Source: Bin125 sp026705025 (GTDB lineage Bacteria; Chloroflexota; Dehalococcoidia; Bin125). From it: a DNA stretch of 64,000 nt. The stretch is taken from the NCBI GenBank assembly GCA_026705025.1, contig JAPPBN010000026.1, forward strand, positions 186,001 through 250,000. Reading direction: 5' to 3'. Below are positions 25,891 through 33,646 of the stretch, piece by piece. Numbering within the stretch: the first letter of the stretch is position 1; each line of letters starts with the position of its first letter. Position numbers and translations under genes: made by a program. The notes beneath the pieces were generated by a model. It was not told the origin of the DNA. It did not search any database and worked only from the letters and a program-made list of their open reading frames with translations.

Positions 25891-26736
25891 TTGACTTCGC
25901 ACTCACAGTCGGGCGGCCGCATCGTCGAGGGCGACAACCTGCCGGTTCTGCAGTCCCTGCCTGCGGAGAGCGTGCAGCTCGTCTATACCGATCCGCCATT
26001 CAACACGGGGAACGTTCGCGCGTACCAGCGACTGCGCACGACCCGAGACGATGAGGGCGAGCGAGTTGGGTTCGGCGGCCGTCGGTATCGCTCGGAGTCG
26101 ACGTCGCAACACTCCTTTGGCGACGCCTTTGAGGAATACATCGAGTTCCTGGCTCCCCGTCTGCGCGAGATCTGGCGTGTGCTGCGACCGGATGGGACGC
26201 TGTATCTGCATCTGGATGCGCGCGAGGTTCACTACGTCAAAGTGTTGCTCGACAAGATCTTCGGGCGAGACTGTTTTCTCAACGAGATCATCTGGGCGTA
26301 TGACTTTGGCGGCCGGCCGAAGCGGCGGTGGCCGGCGAAGCACGACAACATCCTGGTCTATGTCAAAGATCGCGAGCAGTACGTGTTCAACCGTGACGAG
26401 ATTGACCGGATCCCGTATCTGGCGCCGGGTCTGGTCGGTAAGGAGAAGGCGGAGCGGGGCAAGCTGCCGACGGATGTGTGGTGGCACACGATCGTTGGGA
26501 CGAACGCGAAGGAGCGGACCGGTTATCCGACCCAGAAACCGGTCGCGCTGGCCGAGCGGATCGTTCGAGCTTCGAGCGATGTCGGCGAGCTGGTGCTGGA
26601 TCCATTTGCCGGCAGCGGGACGGTGGGGGCAGCAGCGGAGGAGCTTGGGCGCCGCTATCTGTTGGTCGACAGCAATCCTGAGGCGGTAGACGTGATGCGA
26701 GCGCGGCTGCCGGGCGCGGAGGTCGTCAGACCGTGA
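25891..26736 (+). CDS. Site-specific DNA methyltransferase (N6-adenine or N4-cytosine, beta-type order)
   Basis: 281 aa. Catalytic motif IV is TDPPFNTG near the N-terminus and the SAM-binding motif I, LDPFAGSGTVGAAA, is near the C-terminus, the order of beta-class enzymes such as CcrM. The TQKP box before motif I is present (YPTQKPVALAERIV). The target-recognition region is short. The start is TTG 25891, 4 nt after the previous stop; I see no better start. No restriction gene is adjacent, so it is an orphan methylase or part of a system elsewhere. It overlaps the convergent gene at 26726 by 11 nt. Confidence 0.88.
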   Translation: MTSHSQSGGRIVEGDNLPVLQSLPAESVQLVYTDPPFNTGNVRAYQRLRTTRDDEGERVGFGGRRYRSESTSQHSFGDAFEEYIEFLAPRLREIWRVLRPDGTLYLHLDAREVHYVKVLLDKIFGRDCFLNEIIWAYDFGGRPKRRWPAKHDNILVYVKDREQYVFNRDEIDRIPYLAPGLVGKEKAERGKLPTDVWWHTIVGTNAKERTGYPTQKPVALAERIVRASSDVGELVLDPFAGSGTVGAAAEELGRRYLLVDSNPEAVDVMRARLPGAEVVRP

Positions 26737-27790
26737 TGTTGGGGGCGCATTCCTTCATGAACAGGCTCATCGACCTGGTCACCTGATCGTGCGGGATGAC
26801 GCCGCCCGCGTTGCACCAGGTGAGGAAGTGTCCGACGCCGTATGTTGCGCCGAGCGCAGAGAGTTTGGCGGTCACCTCGTCGGGGTTGCCGATCGCGCAC
26901 ATTGTCTTGACGATTTCTTCGTAGCTGGCTTCTCGATTGCGCTTGAGCAATGGCGGCATGTCGTCGAGAGTGCCGCCGCGCCGGAGCCAGCCGCGGATGC
27001 CGGTGTCGGTGACGACCTTGAAGTAGCTGAGCAGGCTTTCTTTGGCCTCTTCCTTCGCCGTCTCAGAAGACTCGTGCACGAAGACGGGCAAGAGGAGGCC
27101 GGCGTCGGTGGCGGGGGCGTGCGGTCTGGCGCCGTGATACATGGTGAAGCGATTGTCGAGGTCTTCATCGAAGGCGGTGATCGGGCTGGCGAAGACGCGC
27201 CAGCCCTCGTTGGCCGCTCTGAGGAAGGACTCATCACTGTTGGCCGCCATGCGCAGCGGCGGACCGGGGCGCTGCACCGGCTTGGGCACGACTTGCACGT
27301 CGTCGTAGCTGAAGTGCTCGCCCTCGAAGTTGACCGGATCGTCGGACCAGGCCTGTTGGATCACGGAGAGCGCTTCGTCGAAGCGAGCGGCGCGGTCGGA
27401 CATGCTGACGTTGAAGCCGGCGAAGTGCTCGCCGATGGCTCCGCGGCCGATGCCGTATTCGAGGCGGCCGCCGGAGATGATGTCGAGGGTGGCGGCGTCT
27501 TCCGCTGCGCGGATCGGGTCGACCAGCGGAAGCAGGGCGACGCCGGTGCCAAGCCGGATGTTGTCGGTTTGCGCTGCGGCGGCCGCCATTGCGACCATTG
27601 GAGAAGGCAGAACCGAGAACTCGCGCACGAAGTGCATCTCGGCCAGCCAGGCGGCGTCGAAGCCGATCCGGTCGGCGTGGACGATCTGTGCGATGGTGTC
27701 GCGATAGCGCTGGGGGACGTCCTGACCGTCGGCCTGGGGCAGCTGGAAGAAGAGTCCGAACTCGGCGCGTTCACCACGTTCACCGGGCAT
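26726..27790 (-). CDS. LLM class flavin-dependent oxidoreductase (luciferase-like monooxygenase)
   Basis: 354 aa. ATG 27790 has GGAG 8 nt upstream, better than ATG 27823. TIM-barrel features: FGLFFQLPQ at strand 1, GFDAAWLAEMHF, the flavin-site LGTGVALLPLVDPIRAAED, and DIISGGRLEYGIGRG. It probably uses reduced FMN and O2 to oxygenate a small organic; the flavin reductase at 22943 could supply FMNH2 (inference). It is divergent from the cupin gene at 27907. Confidence 0.9.
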   Translation of the reverse strand: MPGERGERAEFGLFFQLPQADGQDVPQRYRDTIAQIVHADRIGFDAAWLAEMHFVREFSVLPSPMVAMAAAAAQTDNIRLGTGVALLPLVDPIRAAEDAATLDIISGGRLEYGIGRGAIGEHFAGFNVSMSDRAARFDEALSVIQQAWSDDPVNFEGEHFSYDDVQVVPKPVQRPGPPLRMAANSDESFLRAANEGWRVFASPITAFDEDLDNRFTMYHGARPHAPATDAGLLLPVFVHESSETAKEEAKESLLSYFKVVTDTGIRGWLRRGGTLDDMPPLLKRNREASYEEIVKTMCAIGNPDEVTAKLSALGATYGVGHFLTWCNAGGVIPHDQVTRSMSLFMKECAPNITV

Positions 27791-27906
27791 TGGCACGCTC
27801 CGCTCGTCCCGACCTTGGCTCATGGCAGGCTAGCCGACGAAACTCAGTCGGTTTCTCACAGACCTATACTCGACGCCAAGCCAGTGGCGCATGGAAGGGT
27901 CGATTG

Positions 27907-28482
27907 ATGACGACTGCGACGTACACGATGCAGGATTTCGTCAAGGAGGTGCAACGGGTCGCCGACCGGGGGGACTCCGCCGACCAGCAGATTGCGCAAA
28001 TTGCCGGTCCGCTGGAGCGGATCATCCAGCGCCAGGATTGCCTGCTCGATCTGCCCGACAACGACGAGGTGGATCCGGACAAGGGCTTCGTGATCCACCG
28101 GGCGGACAATCTGACGATCATGTGTACGGTCTGGCAGCCTGACTCCAGCGCGCCGGTCCACAATCACAATGGCTGGGCGATGGAGGGCGTGATCTCGGGT
28201 GTCGAGTTCAATCGCAACTATCAGCGCGTCGACGACGGCACGACTCCCTGGTATGCCGAGCTGGAAGAGCTCGATCCGACGCGCGTGCCGACGGGTACGA
28301 CGACGGTGATCTCTGAGCCGCCGGCCGACATTCACGCGGTCGAGATTCGCGAAGGTAAGACCCTGGCGATCCACGTCTACGGGCTCGATCTGCTGCGTCA
28401 GTGGCGGTATCGATTCAATCTCGAGACGAACGAGGTCGAGCCGTTCGCAATGCGGACCAAGCGGGAAATCAAGTCGGTCTGA
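27907..28482 (+). CDS. Cysteine-dioxygenase-like cupin protein
   Basis: 191 aa. ATG 27907 is chosen: the long frame upstream is antisense to the monooxygenase. The core cupin motif with iron ligands is PVHNHNGWAMEGVISG, and the second His-containing motif is DIHAVEIREGKTLAIHVYG, the pattern of thiol dioxygenases and related predicted metal-dependent enzymes. It may oxidise a thiol to a sulfinate, but the exact substrate is not set by these motifs. It lies 41 nt before the SDR pair and may share its transcript. Confidence 0.82.
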   Translation: MTTATYTMQDFVKEVQRVADRGDSADQQIAQIAGPLERIIQRQDCLLDLPDNDEVDPDKGFVIHRADNLTIMCTVWQPDSSAPVHNHNGWAMEGVISGVEFNRNYQRVDDGTTPWYAELEELDPTRVPTGTTTVISEPPADIHAVEIREGKTLAIHVYGLDLLRQWRYRFNLETNEVEPFAMRTKREIKSV

Positions 28483-28523
28483 GTTGAAGACGAGCAGGCG
28501 ACACGGCTGGCAGGAGGCACCTG

Positions 28524-29288
28524 ATGGGCAAACTGGATGGACAGGTCGCGTTGATTTCCGGCGGCGCGCGCGGACAGGGTGAAGCGCAGGCTCGATTGTT
28601 CGCGCGAGAAGGCGCCGCGGTCGCGCTGGGAGACGTGCTGGAGGAAGAAGGTCAGCGCGTCGCTGAGAGCATCAACGACACCGGCGGTCAGGCGATGTTC
28701 CAGAAGCTGGATGTGACCGAGTCGTCGAGCTGGCAGTCGATGGTCGACGAGACTGTTGGTCAGTTTGGGCGGCTGGACATCGTGATCAACAACGCCGGGA
28801 TCGCGAGATTGAAGCGGATTGAGGACTCGTCACTGCAGGACTACCTGGACGTCGTTCTGATCAATCAGGTCGGCGTCTGGTTGGGCATGAAGGCGGCGAT
28901 TCCCGCGCTGAAGGAAGCCGGCGGCGGTTGCATCATCAACACGTCATCGACTGCGGGGCTTGAGGGCTATGACGGACTGGGAGCGTACGTCTCGTCGAAG
29001 TTCGCGGTGCGGGGCATGACCAAGTGCGCAGCGATCGAGTTCGGGCCCTACAACATTCGAGTGAACTCGGTCCATCCCGGGCCGATTGATACGCCGATGA
29101 TTCGCGATCCGCAAATCGCGCGACCGGCGGACGCGTTGAACACCAGGCCGAGTCCGATCCCACGCGTCGGTCATGTGGACGAAGTCGCGGCGATGATGTT
29201 GTTCATCGCCGCCGAGGCCACGTACAGCACGGGATCGGAGTTCGTGATCGATGGAGGCGTCACGGCCGGCACGATGCGCAATCGGTGA
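28524..29288 (+). CDS. SDR family NAD(P)-dependent oxidoreductase
   Basis: 254 aa classical short-chain dehydrogenase. Cofactor motif GGARGQGE (a GxxxGxG variant), NNAG, catalytic Ser in NTSSTAG and YxxxK as YVSSK, with the C-terminal GGVTAG of the tetramer-forming subgroup. GGAGG lies before the ATG. An acidic residue after strand 2 (LGDVLEEE) suggests NAD(H). A close tandem paralogue lies at 29379. Resembles cyclohexanol or hydroxysteroid dehydrogenases; substrate unknown. Confidence 0.92.
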   Translation: MGKLDGQVALISGGARGQGEAQARLFAREGAAVALGDVLEEEGQRVAESINDTGGQAMFQKLDVTESSSWQSMVDETVGQFGRLDIVINNAGIARLKRIEDSSLQDYLDVVLINQVGVWLGMKAAIPALKEAGGGCIINTSSTAGLEGYDGLGAYVSSKFAVRGMTKCAAIEFGPYNIRVNSVHPGPIDTPMIRDPQIARPADALNTRPSPIPRVGHVDEVAAMMLFIAAEATYSTGSEFVIDGGVTAGTMRNR

Positions 29289-29378
29289 TCTCGCCTGTTG
29301 GACGACGCCGCGTGGGTGTTGTCAACAACTACCGGGCCTGGCAGCCTGGCTAGACCAGATTCTTGAAGGAGTAACACG

Positions 29379-30149
29379 ATGGGCAAGCTCGATGGACAGG
29401 TGGCGCTGATTTCAGGCGGCGCTCGAGGTCAGGGTGAACATCAGGCGCGGCTCTTTGCGCGCGAAGGCGCGGCGATCGCGATTGGCGATTTGCTGGAGGA
29501 AGAAGGCAACCGGGTTGCCGAGAGCATCAACGACACCGGCGGCCAGGCGATCTTCCGCAAGCTGGACGTCGCCGACCAGTCGAGTTGGGCGGAAATGGTC
29601 GACGCGACGACGGAGCAGTTCGGCAAACTGAACATCCTGATCAACAACGCCGCCATCCTGCGGAACGGGTCGATCGAGGACACGACCCTGCAGGAGTACC
29701 TGGAGACGATCAAGATCAACCAGGTCGGGGTGTGGCTGGGCATTCGCGCGGCGATCAATCCGATGCGCGAAGCCGGCGGCGGCTGCATTATCAACACGTC
29801 GTCGACGGCCGGCCTGGAGGGATATCCCGATTCCAGCGCCTATGTGTCGTCGAAGTTCGCGGTTCGGGGCCTGACGAAAGTTGCGGCGCTGGAGCTGGGG
29901 CCGTACAACATTCGCGTCAACTCGGTTCATCCCGGTCCGATCGACACGCTGATGACCACGAATGAGGACACACCGCGCCGGCCGGACGGTGAAATACCGG
30001 TTCGAATCTCAATCCCTCGTTTCGGACGGGTCGATGAGGTGGCGAAGATGATGCTCTTCATCGCCGCTGAGGCGACCTACAGCACCGGTTCAGAGTTCGT
30101 TCTCGATGGCGGTCTGACCGCCGGCCGGTCGCTTGAGGTCGGGGAGTAG
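29379..30149 (+). CDS. SDR family NAD(P)-dependent oxidoreductase (tandem paralogue)
   Basis: 256 aa, with the same start (MGKLDGQVALISGGARGQGE) and motifs as the preceding gene: NNAA in place of NNAG, NTSSTAG, YVSSK, GGLTAG. GGAG is 8 nt before the ATG. High identity in the N-terminal 50 residues and more divergence around the substrate loop (HPGPIDTLMTTNEDTPRRPD) point to duplication followed by change in substrate. A palindromic repeat follows the stop at once. Confidence 0.92.
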   Translation: MGKLDGQVALISGGARGQGEHQARLFAREGAAIAIGDLLEEEGNRVAESINDTGGQAIFRKLDVADQSSWAEMVDATTEQFGKLNILINNAAILRNGSIEDTTLQEYLETIKINQVGVWLGIRAAINPMREAGGGCIINTSSTAGLEGYPDSSAYVSSKFAVRGLTKVAALELGPYNIRVNSVHPGPIDTLMTTNEDTPRRPDGEIPVRISIPRFGRVDEVAKMMLFIAAEATYSTGSEFVLDGGLTAGRSLEVGE

Positions 30150-30151
30150 AT

Positions 30152-30252
30152 CTCCCTTCTTCCCCTCTCCCTTGAGGGAGAGGGCCAGGGTGAGGGTGGC
30201 TCCCTTCCACGGCGGGAACCCTCACCCCAACCCTCTCCCAGAGGGAGAGGGA
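30152..30252. repeat. Inverted pair of REP-like palindromes between convergent genes
   Basis: CCCTCTCCCTTGAGGGAGAG, GGCCAGGGTGAGGGT, a spacer, then ACCCTCACCCCAACCCTCTC and CCAGAGGGAGAGGG. Two copies in opposite orientation make a large foldback between the SDR and VOC genes, likely a bidirectional terminator. The right copy enters the 3' end of the VOC gene. Confidence 0.75.
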
Positions 30253-30629
30253 GCCGAGAGCGGCTTGGCAAACGAGAGTTCGTGGCCGTCGGGATCGACG
30301 ATGTGGAAGTAGCGCTCTCGCCAGGGGGCGTCTCTTGGTTCGAACTCGGGCGTGAGTCCGGCGTTGATGGCGTTGGCGTGGAATGCGTCGACGTCGTCGA
30401 CGTAGAAGATGGCCCGTCCCCAGAAGTTCATCCCCGCCTCCGAGCGGGGACCTGATCCGGTCTCGGCCGCGATCAGGTTGAGATAACTCTCGCCTGAGCG
30501 GTAGGACGTGAATCCTGCTTGGGGGCCGCCGTAGATCTTCTCGAATCCCAGCGCTTCGTAGAACGCCGTCGCTGCAGCCATGTCGGCGGTAGCGAGGGTG
30601 ACGGCGCTGAGCGAGGTGACCTCTGGCAT
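30222..30629 (-). CDS. VOC family protein (glyoxalase/dioxygenase fold)
   Basis: 135 aa, one vicinal-oxygen-chelate module of paired beta-alpha-beta-beta-beta units (SAVTLATADMAAATAFYEAL ... FHIVDPDGHELSFAKP). The metal ligands typical of VOC enzymes (His or Glu at strand ends) are partly present, so it could be a lyase or a binding protein. The last dozen residues (LSAPSPSGRGLG) are encoded by the palindromic repeat, so the natural end was probably replaced by repeat sequence. It lies 2 nt after the upstream VOC gene. Confidence 0.85.
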   Translation of the reverse strand: MPEVTSLSAVTLATADMAAATAFYEALGFEKIYGGPQAGFTSYRSGESYLNLIAAETGSGPRSEAGMNFWGRAIFYVDDVDAFHANAINAGLTPEFEPRDAPWRERYFHIVDPDGHELSFAKPLSAPSPSGRGLG

Positions 30630-30631
30630 GG

Positions 30632-31042
30632 TCAGGTCAGATCCGTGAAAGGATTGTAGGCCAGCTCCCAGAGGTAGCCGTCGGGATCGCTGAAGTAGCC
30701 GCTGTAGCCGCCCCAGAAGACCTCTTCGGGTGGCTTGACCAGTGTGGCGCCGGCGTCGAGTGCTTCCTGCATCTGGGCGTCGACCGCTTCAACTGAGGCG
30801 AGATTGTGGGCGAGGGTGATCGTCGGCGTGCCGGCCGATGGGTCGGCGAAGGGGACATCGGCCTCGTCGGGGAACTTTTCTCGGCGGTAGAGCGAGAGCC
30901 AGGTACCTTCCAATTCGAGGAAGCAGATATCGTCGCCGTCGTTGTAGTTGGGCGCGGGCAGTCCGAGTCCGTCGCGGTAGAAGCGGACCGACGCCTCAAG
31001 GTCGGACACGCCAAGGGTGATGATGCTGATCTTTGGCTTCAT
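30632..31042 (-). CDS. VOC family protein (glyoxalase-like)
   Basis: 136 aa VOC module: KISIITLGVSDLEASVRFYR at the N-terminus and WGGYSGYFSDPDGYLWELAY at the C-terminus. The end Glu (LWELAYNP) is a usual metal ligand position. No Shine-Dalgarno; TACGCT lies 7 nt before the ATG (leaderless type). It forms an operon with the next VOC gene. Substrate unknown. Confidence 0.88.
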   Translation of the reverse strand: MKPKISIITLGVSDLEASVRFYRDGLGLPAPNYNDGDDICFLELEGTWLSLYRREKFPDEADVPFADPSAGTPTITLAHNLASVEAVDAQMQEALDAGATLVKPPEEVFWGGYSGYFSDPDGYLWELAYNPFTDLT

Positions 31043-31049
31043 GGAGGTC

Positions 31050-31055
31050 AGCGTA
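31050..31055 (-). promoter_or_regulatory. Putative leaderless -10 box (TACGCT)
   Basis: On the minus strand TACGCT ends 7 nt before ATG 31042, with no ribosome-binding site. Confidence 0.4.
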
Positions 31056-31063
31056 GCGTCGAG

Positions 31064-32161
31064 CTACGGAGTCGCGGCTTCCACGGCCTGCTGGATCGCC
31101 GCGAACGAAGTGCCCGCCATGGCTCCGTTGACCCTGATTCGCGGGCCGTACGTGATCCCGATCGCCCGAGCATCACGCAGGTTCTGGTTGTGCGCCTGCC
31201 GCGTTGCTGGATCGTCGTAGCACTCCTCGAAGCGATCCCCGTCAAGGCCGATGTCACCCGCATAATCAATGAGCTGCGCGCGTGAGGCCGCCCGGCTGTT
31301 CTCGACCAGGAAGCGATCGTGGAACCGCCAGAACGCCGAGCCGCTTTGCTCAATGGCGCAGACCATCGCGTAGCCGACCCGTTCGGAAGCCACACCGACG
31401 TAGGCGATGTTGACGAACTGGAAGCGGGCAATGCCGGTCCGGACGTACTCTTCGATCAGCCGCGGCTCAACCTGAGTCGCGATACGGCGGCAGTTCGGTC
31501 AAAACGGATCGCCGTATTCGACGATCAGCACCGGCGCGTCGGGATTGCCGACGATGTTTCCGTCGACGATCAATCCATCACGGGGTCCGCCGCTGATTCG
31601 TTCGACGTCCGGGGCTTCGTCTGTGTCCTCAGTGCCAGTGTCGTCGGTTTCGTCTTCCGGAGGCTCAGGAGGCGGCGCTGGCTCATCCGGTTCTGGCTGA
31701 GGGGCGGCAGGCTGCTGCGGCTGTGCAGTCTCCTCACGCTCCCTCGGGGGGAGTTCGATTGGTGAGCTTCTCCGCCAGCTGTCCACGGGAGTGGAACGAG
31801 AGAACAACCGGCGCGGCGGCAGGAAGACCTGGCGTGGTTCGTCGATTCTGAGGCCGAACTCAACTCGTGTTTCGCCCGAGCGACGGGCGATGATCCGGAC
31901 TTGCGTGCCATCCGGAACATCTATCAGGGAGCTGATCCTCCAGCCGTTGTCGCTGATTGAGGCGGAGAAAATGCGTCTCGGCGGTAGCTGGTCGCCCTCC
32001 GAAGTGCGAAGACCAAACTCGATATCGCCGTCGGTCTGCAGCCTGGCGATGATTCGGACCGTTTCGCCGCTCTGTCCGCCGACCAGCGCAATGCTGGCCA
32101 GTGACGGCAGCATGATCAGCGTCGCGACGCCGAGCAATTTGACGAGCAGTGTTCGCGTCAT
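31064..32161 (-). CDS. Probable selenoprotein: exported DsbA-like thiol oxidoreductase with in-frame UGA (Sec221) in a UxxC active site
   Basis: 365 codons read through TGA at 31501-31499. A hydrophobic N-terminus (1-28) gives export. Residues about 30-130 are two copies of the roughly 50-aa repeat also found in the RCC1 protein at 23673, then comes a Pro/Glu/Asp-rich linker (about 135-185). The DsbA-like thioredoxin domain starts VGNPDAPVLIVEYGDPF-U-PNCRR. UGA falls exactly at the first Cys of the CxxC motif of DsbA proteins (Cys224 is the second), and the frame continues for 145 residues of DsbA-like sequence, with a Gly-Pro loop (ITYGPRIRVNG) at the cis-Pro site. A SECIS-like hairpin lies 16-38 nt downstream. 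ATG 32161 is chosen for the signal sequence. Sec insertion factors are not in the window. Alternatives: nonsense mutation or sequencing error. Confidence 0.82.
31460..31482 (-). promoter_or_regulatory. SECIS-like hairpin downstream of the in-frame UGA
   Basis: On the minus-strand mRNA UCGCGACUCA pairs with UGAGCCGCGG (nine of ten pairs, one A-C mismatch, one G-U) around the loop GGU. The loop G is 26 nt after UGA; bacterial SECIS loops start with G and lie about 16-37 nt from the UGA. E. coli fdhF likewise has GGU in its loop. Confidence 0.65.
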
Positions 32162-32177
32162 CACGTTCAAGAATACG

Positions 32178-32209
32178 CCGAAGGGCGGCGCATTGGCGCC
32201 GCCCTTCGG
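32178..32209 (-). terminator. Rho-independent-like terminator after the monooxygenase gene
   Basis: A 14-bp perfect stem (CCGAAGGGCGGCGC with its complement) around a 4-nt loop, followed on the minus strand by CGTATTCTTG. It sits between the stop of 32239-33531 and the ATG of the selenoprotein gene, separating the two transcripts. Confidence 0.75.
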
Positions 32210-32238
32210 GAACGGAACGTTGTTCGGGTTGAGCCCGG

Positions 32239-33531
32239 TTAGAAGGCGAGCGGCGCGGGGTCGGCCTGGCCCGTCTCCATGCCCTGCGGCCACCAGTGGT
32301 CTTCCCAGCCTTCGTCGTCCCAGATGTGCTTCAGGTTGGGAAGCACCTGCTGGGCGGTCATTTCGATGTTCGGGATGGCCAGTTCCTTGGGAATCGAGCC
32401 GAACTGGTTGAGGATCATCAGGTGACCGACGTGGAGCGTGCGGATCACTTCCTCAAGCTGCTCGGTGACCTGGCTCGGCGTACCCGCGACGATGTTGCCT
32501 TCGCGGATCAGGTCGTTCCAGGTGATCTCGGAGTTCGCCTTGGACTCGACCATCTTCTCGGCGGTCTTCTCACCCTCGAACTTCTTCGAGTCGCCGAAGA
32601 CGGGCTTGAGGCCCTGGCTCCGAGTGAAGCCCTGCTCGATGGTGCGGACGGTGCGGTAGCCGGGCGGGTCGGCGTAACGCGGGTCGATGTGGAGCATCTT
32701 GTTGTAGAAGTACTCCGCGTGCGGCCCGAACTTGTCGGCGACTTCCTGCTCCGTTTCGCCGACGGCGACGAGCTGGAGGAATCCGGCGTGGTAGGGGTTG
32801 AGCGGCTTCTCGCGCTGTTGCATCGTGCGCCAGAATCCGTCGACGTTCTTCTGTCCGGCCTTGTAGCCGCCGTAGGAGAGGTAGCAGTAGACGTAGTTGT
32901 GGTCGGCGCACCATTCCCAGGTCTCAACCGAGCCGCCGCCGGGAATCCAGACGGGCGGGTGCGGCTGCTGGACAGGTCGCGGCCAGATGTTGATGTAGCG
33001 CAGCTGGTTGTAGCGGCCGTTGTAGGAGAAGACCTCTGGCCGGGTCCAGGCCTGCGTGATCACATCGGCGGCCTCGTAGTACTTGTCGCGCAGGTGCGAC
33101 GGGTTGGCGCCGTAGCAGAAGCAGTCATCCATCGGCGTGCCGACGGGGAAGCCGGCGACCAGGCGACCACCGGAGATGCAGTCCAGCATCGCGAACTCTT
33201 CCGCGACGCGGGTCGGCGGGTTGTAGAGGGCGATCGAGTTGCCGAGCACGACGATCGCGACATCCTTGGTCCGCCGGCAGAGGTTGGCGGCCATCAGGTT
33301 GGGCGACGGCATCAGGCCGTAGGCGTTCTGGTGGTGCTCATTGATGCAGATGCCGTCATAGCCGGCGGCCGCGGCAGCCTCGAGCTCGTCCAGGCCGTCG
33401 TTGTACATCTCGTGCGCCTTGGCTGGGTCGAACAGCTTGGAGTCGACATCGACCCAGACCGAGTTGTTGGTCTCAGCAAAATCGGGCGGCAGATCCCGAT
33501 AGGGCATCAAATGGAAGAACTCAAACTTCAC
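32239..33531 (-). CDS. LLM class flavin-dependent oxidoreductase
   Basis: 430 aa luciferase-like TIM-barrel monooxygenase. GTG 33531 is preferred, with GGAG 6 nt upstream; TTG 33537 abuts that site. Visible features: KFEFFHLMPY at strand 1, YDGICINEHHQNAYG, VLGNSIALYNPPTRVAEEFA, LDCISGGRLVAGFPVG and a C-terminal dimer region. The NEHHQ motif is typical of the alkanal or bacterial-luciferase-alpha type. It probably needs FMNH2 from a separate reductase. A strong terminator follows. Confidence 0.9.
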   Translation of the reverse strand: MKFEFFHLMPYRDLPPDFAETNNSVWVDVDSKLFDPAKAHEMYNDGLDELEAAAAAGYDGICINEHHQNAYGLMPSPNLMAANLCRRTKDVAIVVLGNSIALYNPPTRVAEEFAMLDCISGGRLVAGFPVGTPMDDCFCYGANPSHLRDKYYEAADVITQAWTRPEVFSYNGRYNQLRYINIWPRPVQQPHPPVWIPGGGSVETWEWCADHNYVYCYLSYGGYKAGQKNVDGFWRTMQQREKPLNPYHAGFLQLVAVGETEQEVADKFGPHAEYFYNKMLHIDPRYADPPGYRTVRTIEQGFTRSQGLKPVFGDSKKFEGEKTAEKMVESKANSEITWNDLIREGNIVAGTPSQVTEQLEEVIRTLHVGHLMILNQFGSIPKELAIPNIEMTAQQVLPNLKHIWDDEGWEDHWWPQGMETGQADPAPLAF

Positions 33532-33646
33532 AGTCAACTCCGTTCGATTCCGGCGTCAAAGCAGCGCCCGTCCAGCGGGCGGTCTCTGGGGCAAGGTATT
33601 GAAGGTCGAGGCTCAGTGTCAATCGAGTCGCGACGTCTCTGAGCGG

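Noticed and set aside
31064..31393. Separate short gene for the 3' part of the DsbA-like frame
   Set aside because: It is in the same frame as the upstream part, starts inside the thioredoxin fold, and has no ribosome-binding site; read-through of UGA explains both parts better.
32296..33642. Long plus-strand open frame opposite the LLM monooxygenase
   Set aside because: Val/Arg/Asp-rich translation with no motifs; it is the GC-bias shadow of the real gene.
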